DNA of 64,000 nt, taken from contig NZ_JAGEMN010000001.1 of NCBI RefSeq assembly GCF_017921835.1, positions 241,874-305,873 of the forward strand. The letters run 5' to 3'. Below are positions 8,975 through 17,978 of this stretch, one piece after another (position 1 is the stretch's first letter; every line of letters begins with the position of its first letter). Below the pieces are notes generated by a model. It was not told the origin of the DNA. It worked only from the letters and a program-made list of their open reading frames with translations, and made no database searches. The DNA is from Sporosarcina sp. 6E9. Lineage in GTDB: Bacteria; Bacillota; Bacilli; Bacillales_A; Planococcaceae. The position numbers and the translations under genes were made by a program.

Positions 8975-9421
8975 TTATTGATTTCTTTTTTGTAAATGTT
9001 CTATATTGGCAATCGCTTGTTGATAGATTGTTGTCATCGTCTGTAAATCTGCATCTGTAATATCGGTAAATACTAATTTCATCATGGCTCGGCCTTCGTT
9101 TTGTAGCTCATGAAGGATTCTGCTTCCTTTTTCAGTCAAGTCTAGATGAACAACCCGACGATCTTCTTCATTCCGCAATCGAGATATATAGCCGTTTTCA
9201 ATCAGTATATTTGAAGCAGTTGTGACAGCCCCGGCAGTAATATGTAAAGAATTCGCCAACTCGGACATTTTCATGGGACCACTTTGTTCAAGCAAATACA
9301 TAATACGTGATTGTGATCCTGGGAAGGTCTTTGCATAAATATCTTTCCATAGATGTTCCACATCCCTCGATAATTGCCAGAATAGCGCTTCAAAGTTCTG
9401 CAAACGATCTTGTCGATCCAT
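8975..9421 (-). CDS. MarR-family transcriptional regulator
   Basis: 148 residues starting MDRQDRLQNF. I chose the ATG at 9421, since the AGGAG on the coding strand lies inside a longer frame that opens at 9439. The winged helix is at about residues 45-110 (MKMSELANSLHITAGAVTTA, then a wing with RNEEDRRVVHLDLTEKG), which is the MarR signature D-x-R and surrounding residues. Such proteins usually repress their own operon and release DNA on binding small aromatics or on oxidation. The neighbouring MFS gene downstream and a near-palindrome 37 bp upstream fit autoregulation. Divergent to the Old Yellow Enzyme gene. Confidence 0.9.
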   Translation of the reverse strand: MDRQDRLQNFEALFWQLSRDVEHLWKDIYAKTFPGSQSRIMYLLEQSGPMKMSELANSLHITAGAVTTASNILIENGYISRLRNEEDRRVVHLDLTEKGSRILHELQNEGRAMMKLVFTDITDADLQTMTTIYQQAIANIEHLQKRNQ

Positions 9422-9457
9422 TCTTACCATTCTCCTCATTTACTTTAATAGGTATAT

Positions 9458-9474
9458 ACTTTAATCATTAAACT
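9458..9474. promoter_or_regulatory. Candidate MarR operator
   Basis: ACTTTAATCATTAAACT, a 17-bp near-palindrome (7 of 8 arm positions pair around a central C), lies in the intergenic region between the divergent marR-like and OYE genes. The length and AT-rich dyad suit MarR binding. The rest of 9475-9664 shows no clear feature. Confidence 0.4.
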
Positions 9475-9664
9475 AGTTTACGGGGGATGAAGAAGATTGT
9501 CAATGAATCTCATAGGAATATGTAATAAATGTAAAATGATATAGATTCGGTCTATATGGCTTTATGTAATTAATTCGAAGCGAAAAAGTGTTGTATCAAG
9601 TTACATTGATAGTAGCGTGCTATCATTTAGTAGTTAATTACTTTCCCAAGGAGACATACTAAAA

Positions 9665-10903
9665 ATGAATCAATCAAAGTCAGTTTTGGAGAATTCTTTA
9701 CAACTTCCAAATGGAACATTTATTAAAAATCGGATTTTTAAGTCTGCCATGAGTGAAGCGTTGGGCACGCCCAATCAAAATCCTAGTCAATCATTGGTGA
9801 CTTTATATAAAGCTTGGGCTGACGGGGGTGCAGGTCTTGTCATGACGGGAAACGTTATGGTAGATCGAAATGCACTAGGTGAGCCGAATAATGTTGCAAT
9901 AGAAGATGAACGTGATCTTAAGATTTTAATGAAGTGGGCGCAAGCTGGAACTGCAAATGGGACGCACCTTTGGATGCAGCTGAATCATCCAGGAAAGCAA
10001 TCACCCAAAATGCTTTCAAAAGAACCTGTTGCACCAAGTGCTGTTCCTTTAACAGGAGGTTTAAAACGTTTCTTTAATCAACCGCGCGCACTTCAGGTGT
10101 CAGAAATTGAAGATTTGATTGTCCGATTTGGCGAAGCGGCAAGAATTGCGAAAAAAGCAGGCTTTACGGGTGTTCAAATCCATGCAGCACACGGATACCT
10201 TTTCAACCAATTTTTATCCCCTTACCACAATCAACGTACAGATGAATGGGGAGGAACTATAGCGAATCGAATGAGGTTTCTGGAGGAAGCGTACAAGGAA
10301 ATTCGGAAGCAAGTCGGAAAGTCATTTCCAATCGGTATTAAACTAAACTCAGCTGATTTTCAAAAAGGTGGATTCACAGAAGACGAGTCTATGGAAGTTC
10401 TTCAGAAAATGTCTGAATTAGGAATTGATCTCATTGAAATTTCTGGGGGAAACTACGAGAACCCGATTATGATGGGTGCGGATGTAAAAGAATCGACCAA
10501 AAAACGAGAAGCGTATTTTATTGAGTATGCAAAAAAGGCTCAGAAATTAATCCCTACACCGATAGTCGTGACAGGCGGTTTTCGTTCTCAAGTTAGGATG
10601 GAGGAAGCAGTTGCGAATGGAGAAATTGATATGGTTGGCATTGCAAGACCTTTTGCCTTAGTGCCTGATTTGGCAAATAAAATCTTTACGGGCAAATATG
10701 AAACCGTTCATGAAAAACCAATCAGAACGGGAATTAAACAAATAGATAAGAGTGCTTCCTTATTAGAAATTGGTTGGTATGAGCAGCAGTTGGCCAGAAT
10801 CGGGAAAGCTAAATCTCCAAACCCCAACCATAATGTTTGGCTATCTCTACTACAAAATCTTCTAGCGAATGGACGAAGTGTATTGATGAGAAGAAGGGCA
10901 TAA
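9665..10903 (+). CDS. NADH:flavin oxidoreductase, Old Yellow Enzyme family
   Basis: 412 residues, a TIM-barrel FMN enzyme. NHPGKQSPK (near residue 110), IHAAHGYLFNQFLSP followed by N-QRTDEWGG (near 180-200), and VTGGFRSQ with VGIARPFAL towards the C-terminus are the FMN- and substrate-binding motifs of the OYE/2,4-dienoyl-CoA-reductase-like group. There is no C-terminal 4Fe-4S/FAD extension, so it is the single-domain type. Expected activity: reduction of activated C=C bonds with NAD(P)H. It is divergent to the MarR/MFS pair. The catalase-like gene follows after 85 bp, suggesting a small redox-stress group. Confidence 0.9.
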   Translation: MNQSKSVLENSLQLPNGTFIKNRIFKSAMSEALGTPNQNPSQSLVTLYKAWADGGAGLVMTGNVMVDRNALGEPNNVAIEDERDLKILMKWAQAGTANGTHLWMQLNHPGKQSPKMLSKEPVAPSAVPLTGGLKRFFNQPRALQVSEIEDLIVRFGEAARIAKKAGFTGVQIHAAHGYLFNQFLSPYHNQRTDEWGGTIANRMRFLEEAYKEIRKQVGKSFPIGIKLNSADFQKGGFTEDESMEVLQKMSELGIDLIEISGGNYENPIMMGADVKESTKKREAYFIEYAKKAQKLIPTPIVVTGGFRSQVRMEEAVANGEIDMVGIARPFALVPDLANKIFTGKYETVHEKPIRTGIKQIDKSASLLEIGWYEQQLARIGKAKSPNPNHNVWLSLLQNLLANGRSVLMRRRA

Positions 10904-10988
10904 TAGAACGATAGCTTAATTCTTTGACAGCGGCTTTAAAAATCCGTAAAAGGGTAATCTAGCTATAATGAATAGGAGTGAGTTAACC

Positions 10989-11921
10989 ATGTCAAATGAT
11001 CAAAAAAACTGCCCCCTTACTTCGGTAGAAGCCATTGATACTATTGAAGAAATAGCAGGCGTATTTCCTGCATATCGGCGAGCACATGCAAAAGGAATTG
11101 GATTCGATGCAATATTTTCACCAAATGGCAGTGCCGCTTCTTACACAACAGCTAGCCATTTGTTACAAGAAACTTCTGCAATCGTACGTTTTTCACATAG
11201 CACACCAAATCCCGACCCTACTGAACAATTAGTGCCCGTAAAAGGGATGTCTGTTCAATTTCAATTACCTAACGGGAAAGTCACCAATCTTACAATGGCC
11301 ACCGTACCGGTTTTTATAACGAAAACCCCTGAGGAATTCATACAATTACTCCAAGCCGTTAAAGGGGATAAATTATCATTCACCGAAAAAATATCCACAC
11401 TAAAAAACAACCCTAATTTTCATGCTGCGGCGAAAATCTTGAAAAATAGTATACCGTCCAAAAGCTTTTTAACGGAACGCTACTATAGCATTCACGCATA
11501 TTATTTGATCAATAAAAACAAACAGCGCCAAGCCGTTAAATTTGAATGGGAGCCTACAGATAGCGGTGAGGAAACTTCCCGTTTCACGGTTTCTAAAATT
11601 GGAAATCCCATGGAGGATGAACTTGTGAATCGCTTGGAAAATGGCCCGATTCATTTCAATTTAATAATCCAACTAGCACAACCAGGAGATTCTATTAATG
11701 ACTCTACACAAGAATGGCCAGATAATCGCGAAAAAGTTTGCATTGGTACACTTTCCATACATGAAAGACGACTCGATAATGCCGAGCCTCATGTATTCGA
11801 CCCAACAATCGTGACAGATGGTCTTCAATGTTCAGATGATCCCGTACTCCACTTTCGCCGGGCAGCCTACGCGGAATCAGCAAAAAGAAGACACCAGTTT
11901 GTAAAATTACTGGAAAATTAG
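10989..11921 (+). CDS. Small catalase-family heme peroxidase
   Basis: About 310 residues, much shorter than typical monofunctional catalases (about 480), but with the heme-site landmarks: RRAHAKGIG holds the distal catalytic His, FSHSTPNPD and GMSVQFQL follow, and FRRAAYAESAKRR near the C-terminus holds the proximal Tyr. Such minimal proteins are usually peroxidases with weak catalase activity. I used the ATG at 10989 because AGGAGTGAG lies just before it, inside a longer frame that opens at 10968. It lies downstream of the OYE gene on the same strand. No signal peptide is visible. Confidence 0.85.
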   Translation: MSNDQKNCPLTSVEAIDTIEEIAGVFPAYRRAHAKGIGFDAIFSPNGSAASYTTASHLLQETSAIVRFSHSTPNPDPTEQLVPVKGMSVQFQLPNGKVTNLTMATVPVFITKTPEEFIQLLQAVKGDKLSFTEKISTLKNNPNFHAAAKILKNSIPSKSFLTERYYSIHAYYLINKNKQRQAVKFEWEPTDSGEETSRFTVSKIGNPMEDELVNRLENGPIHFNLIIQLAQPGDSINDSTQEWPDNREKVCIGTLSIHERRLDNAEPHVFDPTIVTDGLQCSDDPVLHFRRAAYAESAKRRHQFVKLLEN

Positions 11922-11934
11922 GTACCGAAGAGTA

Positions 11935-12080
11935 GGTACCTGTGCAAGACACTATTCAGTTTATTAACTACAATTGTATAAATAAGAAAGGGGATATCGA
12001 CTATATAACACTTTGTCGATATCCCCTTGAAATTTTATCCGATGTATTGAATTGTCATAATTGCGCCTTGCACAGGTACC
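11935..12080. repeat. 146-bp structured repeat, copy D
   Basis: Complete copy with a perfect 14-bp central stem (AAGGGGATATCGAC with GTCGATATCCCCTT). An extra GGTACC lies 8 bp before the left end. It separates the convergent catalase-like and MFS genes. Confidence 0.93.
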
Positions 12081-12086
12081 TTTCAA

Positions 12087-13493
12087 TTACACTTCCTTTG
12101 AGTTTTGGTTGGATTTCGAATCCCTAATTGCAAATGATAACAAAAGTCCGAAGAATGCAATGTATCCTGCTACATGGAAGGCGACGTTTACCCCGTGGAT
12201 GGCACCTGCAACTGTGTCGTCACCTATTGCCGCTGTAACCGTAATCGCGACGAGAACTGCAGTCCCAACTGCACCAGCAATCTGACGGAATGTATTGTTC
12301 ATGGCAGTTCCGTGTGCGATTAGGTGATGTGGCAACTGATTCAACCCAAGCGTTGTAGATGGCATCATGACCATAGCAATGCCGAGCATTCGTACCGCAT
12401 TCAAGACGGCCAAATACGTGAAACTTGTATCTTCGGATAGGTAAGCAAACATGAACGTAGTGACTGTAAGGATGACGAATCCAGTGCGCAATAGCCACTT
12501 AGCGCCAAATTTATCGAACAGTGACCCTGTCACCGGGTTCATGATCCCCATTACGACGGCGCCTGGCAAGAGCATCAAGCCGGAATGAAAGGCGTTGAAT
12601 CCGAGCAAGTTCTGCATGAAAATCGGTAGAATGACGGTTGTTGCTATCATGGATGCAAATACAATCATGCCGAGTCCAGTAGCTATTGTGAATACAAAAT
12701 ATTTAAACACTCTGAATTCGAGGATAGGCTCCTCCAACTTCAATTGCCTTTGAATGAAGAATAGAAGGGCAATCGCTCCGACGACAATGGATATACCCAC
12801 GTTCAGGTGTAGCCACCCCGTGTTACCGGCAATACTGAAACCGTAAAGAAGTCCGCCAAATCCAAGTGTAGAAAGAACAATAGACAAGTAATCCATCTTA
12901 GGATTGGTTAGCTCCGTCACGTTTTTCAGCAAAAAGAAGGCAGAAATAACAATAATGAGGGCAATCGGTAGGACAACATAAAAAATACTTTTCCATGCGA
13001 AGTGATCCACAAGATATCCCGATAGGCTCGGTCCAATTGCCGGTGCAAATGCAATAACAAGTCCGTACATGCCCATCGCTTTTCCTCGTTGTTCAATGGG
13101 GAATAGTAGAAACATAATCGTTTGCAAGAGAGGCATCATAATCCCCGCACCGGCTCCTTGAAAAACCCTGCCTAGTAATAACAGAGCGAAGTTAGGAGAA
13201 ATTGCTGCGATGAATGTTCCAAAGGCGAATATACTCATAGCTGTGATGAATAATTTGCGTGTTGTAAATCTACCGATTAAAAATGCTGTGATTGGAATCA
13301 TGATTCCATTGACGAGCATGAAAATCGACTGTAGCCACTGAACTGTACTTTCTGTAACCTGAAGATCCTTCATAATCGGTGGCAGTGCTGTTGCCAGAAG
13401 GGTTTGATTTAAAATTGTTATAAATGCGCCGGATAATAAAACGGCCATCAGTGGAATATTCTTTTTAAGTTCAAATGTTTGCGCGTTTTCCAT
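12087..13493 (-). CDS. DHA2-family (EmrB/QacA-like) MFS multidrug transporter
   Basis: 468 residues and about 14 membrane segments, the DHA2 length. LTVQWLQ-like spacing (STVQWLQSIFMLVNGIMIP) starts the family signature, GRFTTRKLF is motif A, and GAGAGIMMPLLQTIMFLLFP is the motif C region, both typical of H+-coupled drug exporters. The start ATG at 13493 stands alone; no regulator gene is adjacent. The stop lies 7 bp from the right end of repeat copy D, and copy E lies about 150 bp upstream of the start. Substrate cannot be read from sequence. Confidence 0.9.
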   Translation of the reverse strand: MENAQTFELKKNIPLMAVLLSGAFITILNQTLLATALPPIMKDLQVTESTVQWLQSIFMLVNGIMIPITAFLIGRFTTRKLFITAMSIFAFGTFIAAISPNFALLLLGRVFQGAGAGIMMPLLQTIMFLLFPIEQRGKAMGMYGLVIAFAPAIGPSLSGYLVDHFAWKSIFYVVLPIALIIVISAFFLLKNVTELTNPKMDYLSIVLSTLGFGGLLYGFSIAGNTGWLHLNVGISIVVGAIALLFFIQRQLKLEEPILEFRVFKYFVFTIATGLGMIVFASMIATTVILPIFMQNLLGFNAFHSGLMLLPGAVVMGIMNPVTGSLFDKFGAKWLLRTGFVILTVTTFMFAYLSEDTSFTYLAVLNAVRMLGIAMVMMPSTTLGLNQLPHHLIAHGTAMNNTFRQIAGAVGTAVLVAITVTAAIGDDTVAGAIHGVNVAFHVAGYIAFFGLLLSFAIRDSKSNQNSKEV

Positions 13494-13643
13494 TACCTGT
13501 TAACCGCCTTCTTTAGTTATTTAATCTTCGATCAAATTAGAATTCCAATCGAACCTAATATCTCACCCGATATCATTAATGTATTCTGGGCAGTATACCA
13601 ATATTGATACGCCAAAGTCTAAGGCTAAAAAGTCCGGCTAAAA

Positions 13644-13789
13644 GGTACCTGTGCAAGAAACTATTCAATTTATTCACTACAATTGCATAAAGTGGAAATG
13701 GGAGACCGGCTATATAACGCTTCGTCGGTATCCCATTGAATTTTTATCGGGAATTTTAAATTATCATAATTGCACCTTGCACAGGTACC
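13644..13789. repeat. 146-bp structured repeat, copy E
   Basis: Complete copy. The stem has changed on both sides (ACCGGC on the left, GTCGGTATCCC on the right) relative to copy D, keeping most pairs. Confidence 0.92.
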
Positions 13790-13806
13790 TCAGATTTTTC
13801 CTGTTT

Positions 13807-16047
13807 TTAATGAAAAATGTCCGCTTCTTTTGATTTTTTCAGTAGTTGGCTTGTACGTTTGTTGATACGTTCTTTTAGTAATGCGCCAAACGCGATGAAA
13901 ATAATTGAACAGGACGCGAGAAAAGCGATATCTTTAGCTACGCGTTTCCAAACGATTCCGCCGGTCGCTTCGCGCATAAGGTCGATGGCATACGTGAACG
14001 GTAGGAATGGGTTAATTGCTCCGAAAAAGTCGGGGAGTAGCATAACCGGATATGTTCCACCAGAACCTGCGATTTGTAAGACGAGCATGACAATTGCCAT
14101 TGCTTTTCCAACATCTCCAAAGACAGAAACGAGTGTATACACAATCGACATAAACACAACGCTTATGAACATCCCGAAAATGATAAAGTAAAATGGTTCT
14201 TGGATATGAACATTAAGTAACAGCAGATCGCCAACTACAACGATTAGTGTTTGTAAGAGCCCGATGATGCCGAATGTTATCAACCTACCCAAATAGATTT
14301 GCCGTGCTGAATAGTCTTTTGCATGTATATCGGTCGAGAGTGTTGAAATGAGTAAAAGACAGCCGACCCATAAAGAAAGCACGGTATAAAACGGGGTCAT
14401 ACCTGTCCCGTAGTTGTCTATTGGGAATATGCGGTTTTCCTTCAATTGAATCGGTTCTTCAAAGAAACTTTTTTCAGCATTTGGATCATTTAGCAATAAC
14501 TGAATGATTTCATTAATATCCGTTTCGCCTTGGATATTTCGTATCTTGTCCGCTAATTGATTCACTTTTTCATATATATAAGGATACTCTGCAATCGCTT
14601 TTTGAATTGTTTCTTTCGCCTCTGTCAAATCACGATTGGAGTTACCTAGAATTTTTTGTACTTCCGGTAACGTAGATTGAATTTCTACCAGCAGTTTTTT
14701 TGCTTGTCCTAATGTTCCTTTCGCATTCGCGATTTCTTTCTTGACGGTTGGTTCAATTGTTTCCACATACTCTTTCATAAATCGATCTATTTCAACGGAT
14801 GTATTGACAGCGATATTTTGTAGGTCGTTAACTGCTTGATTTAATTCTTCTGTTTTTCCTTTAACGACATCGTTTACCGTGCGTGCATTTGTTTGTGCTT
14901 CTTGTAGTAGATTCTTCAGATTATCCGTTTTAGTAATCGCGCTCTCTAGTTTACCATCTAGGTTAAGGGCTGGGACTGGAGGTATTGGTTCAATTTCACT
15001 TCCTGGTTCTTCCTCCGAATCAGTTGGCGGATTTTCATCAGGTTTTGGTAGCTGCTGCACTAATTCTTGCAATTGAATAAGGTCTTGCTTGACGCCATCT
15101 ACCTTTTCAATACTTTCAGTCATTCGGTCATCAAGTGCTATTTTTGCGTTATCCAGTTCCGTGAAGTCTAACTCGAGGCCTTGTAATTGTTTCAAAAAGT
15201 TATTTGCTTCGGTTGAAATTTCACTGACTTTTTTTAAGTCCTCTTTGATTTTTGGAGATAATTCGTCAAGTCTTTCTTCGGCAGTTGTTAGGTAAGTAAG
15301 CGTGTTATTGATTTGACCAAGTCCATCATTTGTAATTTGCTTTGCTACTGGTAATTTCTCTTCGGCTTGATGAATGACTGCTTGTGCATTTGTCGCATCA
15401 TTCAATCCACGATTCAATAAATCAAAAATCTCGGGTAAGCTTTTTTCGGCGTCAAATATGTAGTTCTCGAATTTTTTTACGTCTGGCAAGTTTTTTTCTA
15501 ATTCGAGTCCGAGTGTATTTAGCGTATCAAAAATGACACCATTTACAGTAGAAATGAATTGACTACTTACTTTATCAACAATGACCGATGCACCTTTTTC
15601 AGTGATTTTTGGTGCTATCGAGTTAATTTTTTCATTTACATAGTATTCGATTTCAGCTTTTTCAGGTTTACCAGATACAACTGTAGCCAATTTTTCCGAC
15701 AAATTAGAGGGAAGTATCATGACGGCAAAATAATCTCCGTATTCAACACCTTCCATCGCTTCTTGACGAGACACAAAATGCCATTCCATCGATGGGTTCT
15801 CCTTTAATGTCGAGACAATTTGTGCACCGGTGTCAATATGTTTATCGTGCACATCAACTGCTTTATCTTCGTTTACAACAGCAACAGGTAACTTATCGGT
15901 CCTGCTATAAGGATCTGAAGAAGCGTAAATATTGAGCCATGCATACAGAGAAGGCAAGAAAATCAAGCCACCAATGATGATGGCAACAACCCAATTTGTA
16001 GAGATGTTACGCACATCTCGTTTGAAAATAGTGAAAATGCTATGCAT
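13807..16047 (-). CDS. YhgE/Pip-domain membrane protein
   Basis: 746 residues from the ATG at 16047, chosen because AGGAGG lies 7 bp before it inside a longer frame. The N-terminal membrane helix is in the family signature IFTIFKRDVRNISTNWVVAIIIGGL, then LYAWLNI. A long extracytoplasmic helical region (about residues 150-520) is rich in coiled-coil heptads and contains a Pro/Glu/Ser linker (PKPDENPPTDSEEEPGSE). The C-terminal third has five or six membrane segments like ABC-2 permeases. The family includes the phage-infection protein Pip and the YueB/YhgE group, and is linked to type VII secretion or efflux-like roles. A perfect palindrome upstream suggests TetR-type control. Confidence 0.88.
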   Translation of the reverse strand: MHSIFTIFKRDVRNISTNWVVAIIIGGLIFLPSLYAWLNIYASSDPYSRTDKLPVAVVNEDKAVDVHDKHIDTGAQIVSTLKENPSMEWHFVSRQEAMEGVEYGDYFAVMILPSNLSEKLATVVSGKPEKAEIEYYVNEKINSIAPKITEKGASVIVDKVSSQFISTVNGVIFDTLNTLGLELEKNLPDVKKFENYIFDAEKSLPEIFDLLNRGLNDATNAQAVIHQAEEKLPVAKQITNDGLGQINNTLTYLTTAEERLDELSPKIKEDLKKVSEISTEANNFLKQLQGLELDFTELDNAKIALDDRMTESIEKVDGVKQDLIQLQELVQQLPKPDENPPTDSEEEPGSEIEPIPPVPALNLDGKLESAITKTDNLKNLLQEAQTNARTVNDVVKGKTEELNQAVNDLQNIAVNTSVEIDRFMKEYVETIEPTVKKEIANAKGTLGQAKKLLVEIQSTLPEVQKILGNSNRDLTEAKETIQKAIAEYPYIYEKVNQLADKIRNIQGETDINEIIQLLLNDPNAEKSFFEEPIQLKENRIFPIDNYGTGMTPFYTVLSLWVGCLLLISTLSTDIHAKDYSARQIYLGRLITFGIIGLLQTLIVVVGDLLLLNVHIQEPFYFIIFGMFISVVFMSIVYTLVSVFGDVGKAMAIVMLVLQIAGSGGTYPVMLLPDFFGAINPFLPFTYAIDLMREATGGIVWKRVAKDIAFLASCSIIFIAFGALLKERINKRTSQLLKKSKEADIFH

Positions 16048-16163
16048 TAGTTTGCCTCCTTGCATCAAAAAATTTATCTATATCGACAGTATATTGCATT
16101 GTAAAAAGACCTCCAAATAAAAGATGTTCATTCTATGTATCTTACCCTTAAAATTTTATCTTT

Positions 16164-16183
16164 AACGTCATGAGTATGACGTT
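16164..16183. promoter_or_regulatory. Perfect dyad upstream of the YhgE/Pip gene, candidate operator
   Basis: AACGTCAT - GAGT - ATGACGTT, 8-bp perfect arms, with a further ATGACGT directly after. It lies about 115 bp upstream of the YhgE/Pip start. TetR regulators commonly control this family, but none is encoded nearby. Confidence 0.5.
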
Positions 16184-16302
16184 ATGACGTACTCCTAATT
16201 TTATTGAAGTAAAGGATCTGTAGCTAATATTTCACCTTCCCCATGCATCAACTGGTAATATGTAGAGTAGAATGCATACTTTTTGATAAAGGAGAAGATT
16301 TA

Positions 16303-16668
16303 TTGAAAAAGGTTAGCTGGATAATTTTCGCTGCTCTATTATTGCTAACGGGTTGCGGGACAGAGGAAGGATATGTAACTGTTGACATTAGTCAAGTTCA
16401 GCAGCTACAAGAAGAGGGGGCGATTGTTCTTGATGTCCGAGAGGCAGAAGAGTTTACTGAAGGACATATTATTGGAGCGATAAACGCACCCTTATCTGAG
16501 CTTAAGACTGGTGAGCGTGCAGTATTGGACAAAAACCAATCCTATATTGTGATTTGCCGAAGCGGCAGCAGATCAAAAGAAGCAAGTGAACTTTTAATCA
16601 AGGATGGCTATGATTTAGTTAACGTCTCAGAGGGGATGTCGTCTTGGAGCGGTGAAGTAGAATACTGA
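16303..16668 (+). CDS. Rhodanese-domain lipoprotein
   Basis: 121 residues from a TTG at 16303 that follows GGAG at 8-bp spacing; a longer frame opens at 16243 without a ribosome site. The signal peptide ends LLLTGCG (lipobox), then a single rhodanese domain: VLDVREAEEFTEGHIIGAINAPL, and the active-site loop ICRSGSRS with the catalytic Cys. It should act outside the membrane, accepting a sulfur atom from thiosulfate or a persulfide; the physiological partner is unknown. It is the last gene before repeat copy F and the RiPP region. Confidence 0.88.
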   Translation: MKKVSWIIFAALLLLTGCGTEEGYVTVDISQVQQLQEEGAIVLDVREAEEFTEGHIIGAINAPLSELKTGERAVLDKNQSYIVICRSGSRSKEASELLIKDGYDLVNVSEGMSSWSGEVEY

Positions 16669-16681
16669 GGATAGAATTTTA

Positions 16682-16827
16682 GGTACCTGTGCAAGACACT
16701 ATTCAAACAATACACTACAATTGCATAATGCGAAGAGTGGATGTCGACTAAGTAACACTTTGTCGATGTCTTTTTGTATTTTTATCCGAAGTATCGAATT
16801 GTCATAAATCAACCTTGCACAGGTACC
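16682..16827. repeat. 146-bp structured repeat, copy F (left boundary of RiPP region)
   Basis: Complete copy. It matches copy G at 30563 at 144 of 146 positions, both having the unusual segments ATTCAAACAATACACTAC and GTCGACTAAGTAACAC. The flanks of F and G are not alike. Confidence 0.95.
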
Positions 16828-16857
16828 TTTTTATATTCCATTTAACAAAAAACAAAG

Positions 16858-16885
16858 CCCATCACATAAATTTGTGATGGGTTTT
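16858..16885. terminator. Bidirectional intrinsic terminator
   Basis: CCCATCACA - TAAATT - TGTGATGGG followed by TTTT; A-rich on the other side, so it could serve both strands. Region 16886-17087 shows nothing else. Confidence 0.75.
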
Positions 16886-17087
16886 CTTGAGTTTTTCAAG
16901 AGGGAAGTGATCGATCTTATTGTTCACATTATGTTATTCTAAACTGTTAGTTTCATAGGTCAAACACTATAGGTATTTAGTTATTATTACAGATGAGTAA
17001 TAATGCTTATTTCATTCACTTTCCAAAACTTACAAATTATAAGCAAGAACTTAGTTTTTATGAAAAAATTTACGTCTGAATATTACC

Positions 17088-17249
17088 TTACTCATTTTTA
17101 TTCTTTTGAAAAGAAGTTGATAGTGCTGACATAAGAAGTCCACAACCCAAACCAATGAATAGTCCCACTGCAGGCTGTTTGATAGCTAATCCGATGCCTA
17201 ATCCGATAAATATTCCAGCTGGGATGAAAAACGAGTTTTTATTATTCAA
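17088..17249 (-). CDS. Small membrane protein of unknown function
   Basis: 53 residues from a TTG at 17249, chosen because AAGGAGGGCG stands just before it; a longer frame starts at 17282 with an implausible charged leader. Residues 7-43 form two glycine-rich hydrophobic segments (IPAGIFIGLGIGLAI and AVGLFIGLGCGLLMSAL), ending in a basic tail (KNKNE). I do not recognise the family. It lies between repeat copy F and the RiPP precursors, opposite in strand, so a role in immunity is possible but unsupported. Confidence 0.55.
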   Translation of the reverse strand: MNNKNSFFIPAGIFIGLGIGLAIKQPAVGLFIGLGCGLLMSALSTSFQKNKNE

Positions 17250-17457
17250 CGTGTACGCCCTCCTTTTCTTGCAATCAATCATTTATTATTTCGGTAATAT
17301 AGATTATCAATATGTTGAAAAATTTAACCATAGAACATAAATAACTATAAAAACTGCCGAATAATTTACAAAATTCGACATTTCGTTGATCTAGTAGAAT
17401 TTACAGGGGGGCCAAGGATTCATATTTAATTAAACTTTAAAAACTATAAAAAAGGTA

Positions 17458-17486
17458 TTGACTTCAATATTTCTGTTGTATAGAGT
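17458..17486 (+). promoter_or_regulatory. Candidate promoter upstream of the first RiPP precursor
   Basis: TTGACT at 17458-17463 and a TATAGA/TAGAGT box about 15-17 bp later. This leaves about 190 nt of AT-rich leader before the first precursor. The rest of 17250-17616 is AT-rich with no other clear signal. Confidence 0.35.
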
Positions 17487-17616
17487 GCTAATTGAAACGT
17501 ATTAACTCAATTGTTGGAATTGTATAAAATATCATTTTAAATTGCTCTTTGGTGAATTTATTGATACTCAACTATTTATTTTCTTTTAGTCCTGGAATTA
17601 TAAATACTGTCTTTCG

Positions 17617-17634
17617 TTAACCCCGGTTACATCA
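17617..17634 (+). promoter_or_regulatory. Conserved box 1 upstream of precursor 1
   Basis: TTAACCCCGGTTACATCA, 49 nt before the start codon. The same box (with one extra A) lies 48 nt before precursor 2, so spacing and sequence were kept when the unit duplicated. Confidence 0.5.
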
Positions 17635-17683
17635 TGAACTACTATATATAATAATAAATTTAAAATGAAAGGAGTGAGAAAGT

Positions 17684-17875
17684 ATGGGACAAGCATTATT
17701 AGAAATAGACGCAATGATGGATATTTCAAATTTATTAGCTGAAATTGATTCGATTGATGTAATGGAAGTATCGGAATCCATGATGCTTTCTGAAACAGGG
17801 GCTACAAGTGGATCAAGTTCATCTGGAAGCACATCATGCTGCGGTTCATGTTCATGTATTAGTTGCGGAAGTTGA
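17684..17875 (+). CDS. RiPP precursor peptide 1 (thiazolylpeptide-type)
   Basis: 63 residues with AAGGAGTGAG 7 bp before the ATG. The leader (about residues 1-38) is acidic and Met/Leu/Ile-rich with DISNLLAEIDSIDVMEV, like leaders bound by LanB and YcaO partner proteins. A probable cleavage region, SETGA, precedes a core of Ser, Thr, Gly and Cys: TSGSSSSGSTSCCGSCSCIS followed by CGS. Five Cys are candidates for thiazoles and the many Ser/Thr for dehydro residues. The general style matches thiazolylpeptide-type bacteriocin precursors. The same core is encoded again at 17979. No leader peptidase gene is seen in the cluster. Confidence 0.9.
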   Translation: MGQALLEIDAMMDISNLLAEIDSIDVMEVSESMMLSETGATSGSSSSGSTSCCGSCSCISCGS

Positions 17876-17911
17876 GCAGTTCAAAGAATGTAATGAGGAC
17901 TGTTGTGTCTC

Positions 17912-17930
17912 TTAACCCCGAGTTACATCA
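17912..17930 (+). promoter_or_regulatory. Conserved box 2 upstream of precursor 2
   Basis: TTAACCCCGAGTTACATCA, 48 nt before the second precursor ATG; the counterpart of box 1. Confidence 0.5.
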
Positions 17931-17978
17931 AGAAGGACTATAAATGAAAATAAATTATAAAAGAAGGAGTGTGGAAGA

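Noticed and set aside
12061-12285. Opposite-strand open frames within the MFS, YhgE and TRAP genes
   Set aside because: They lie inside well-supported genes in other frames and show low-complexity or Ser/Arg-rich translations without ribosome sites.
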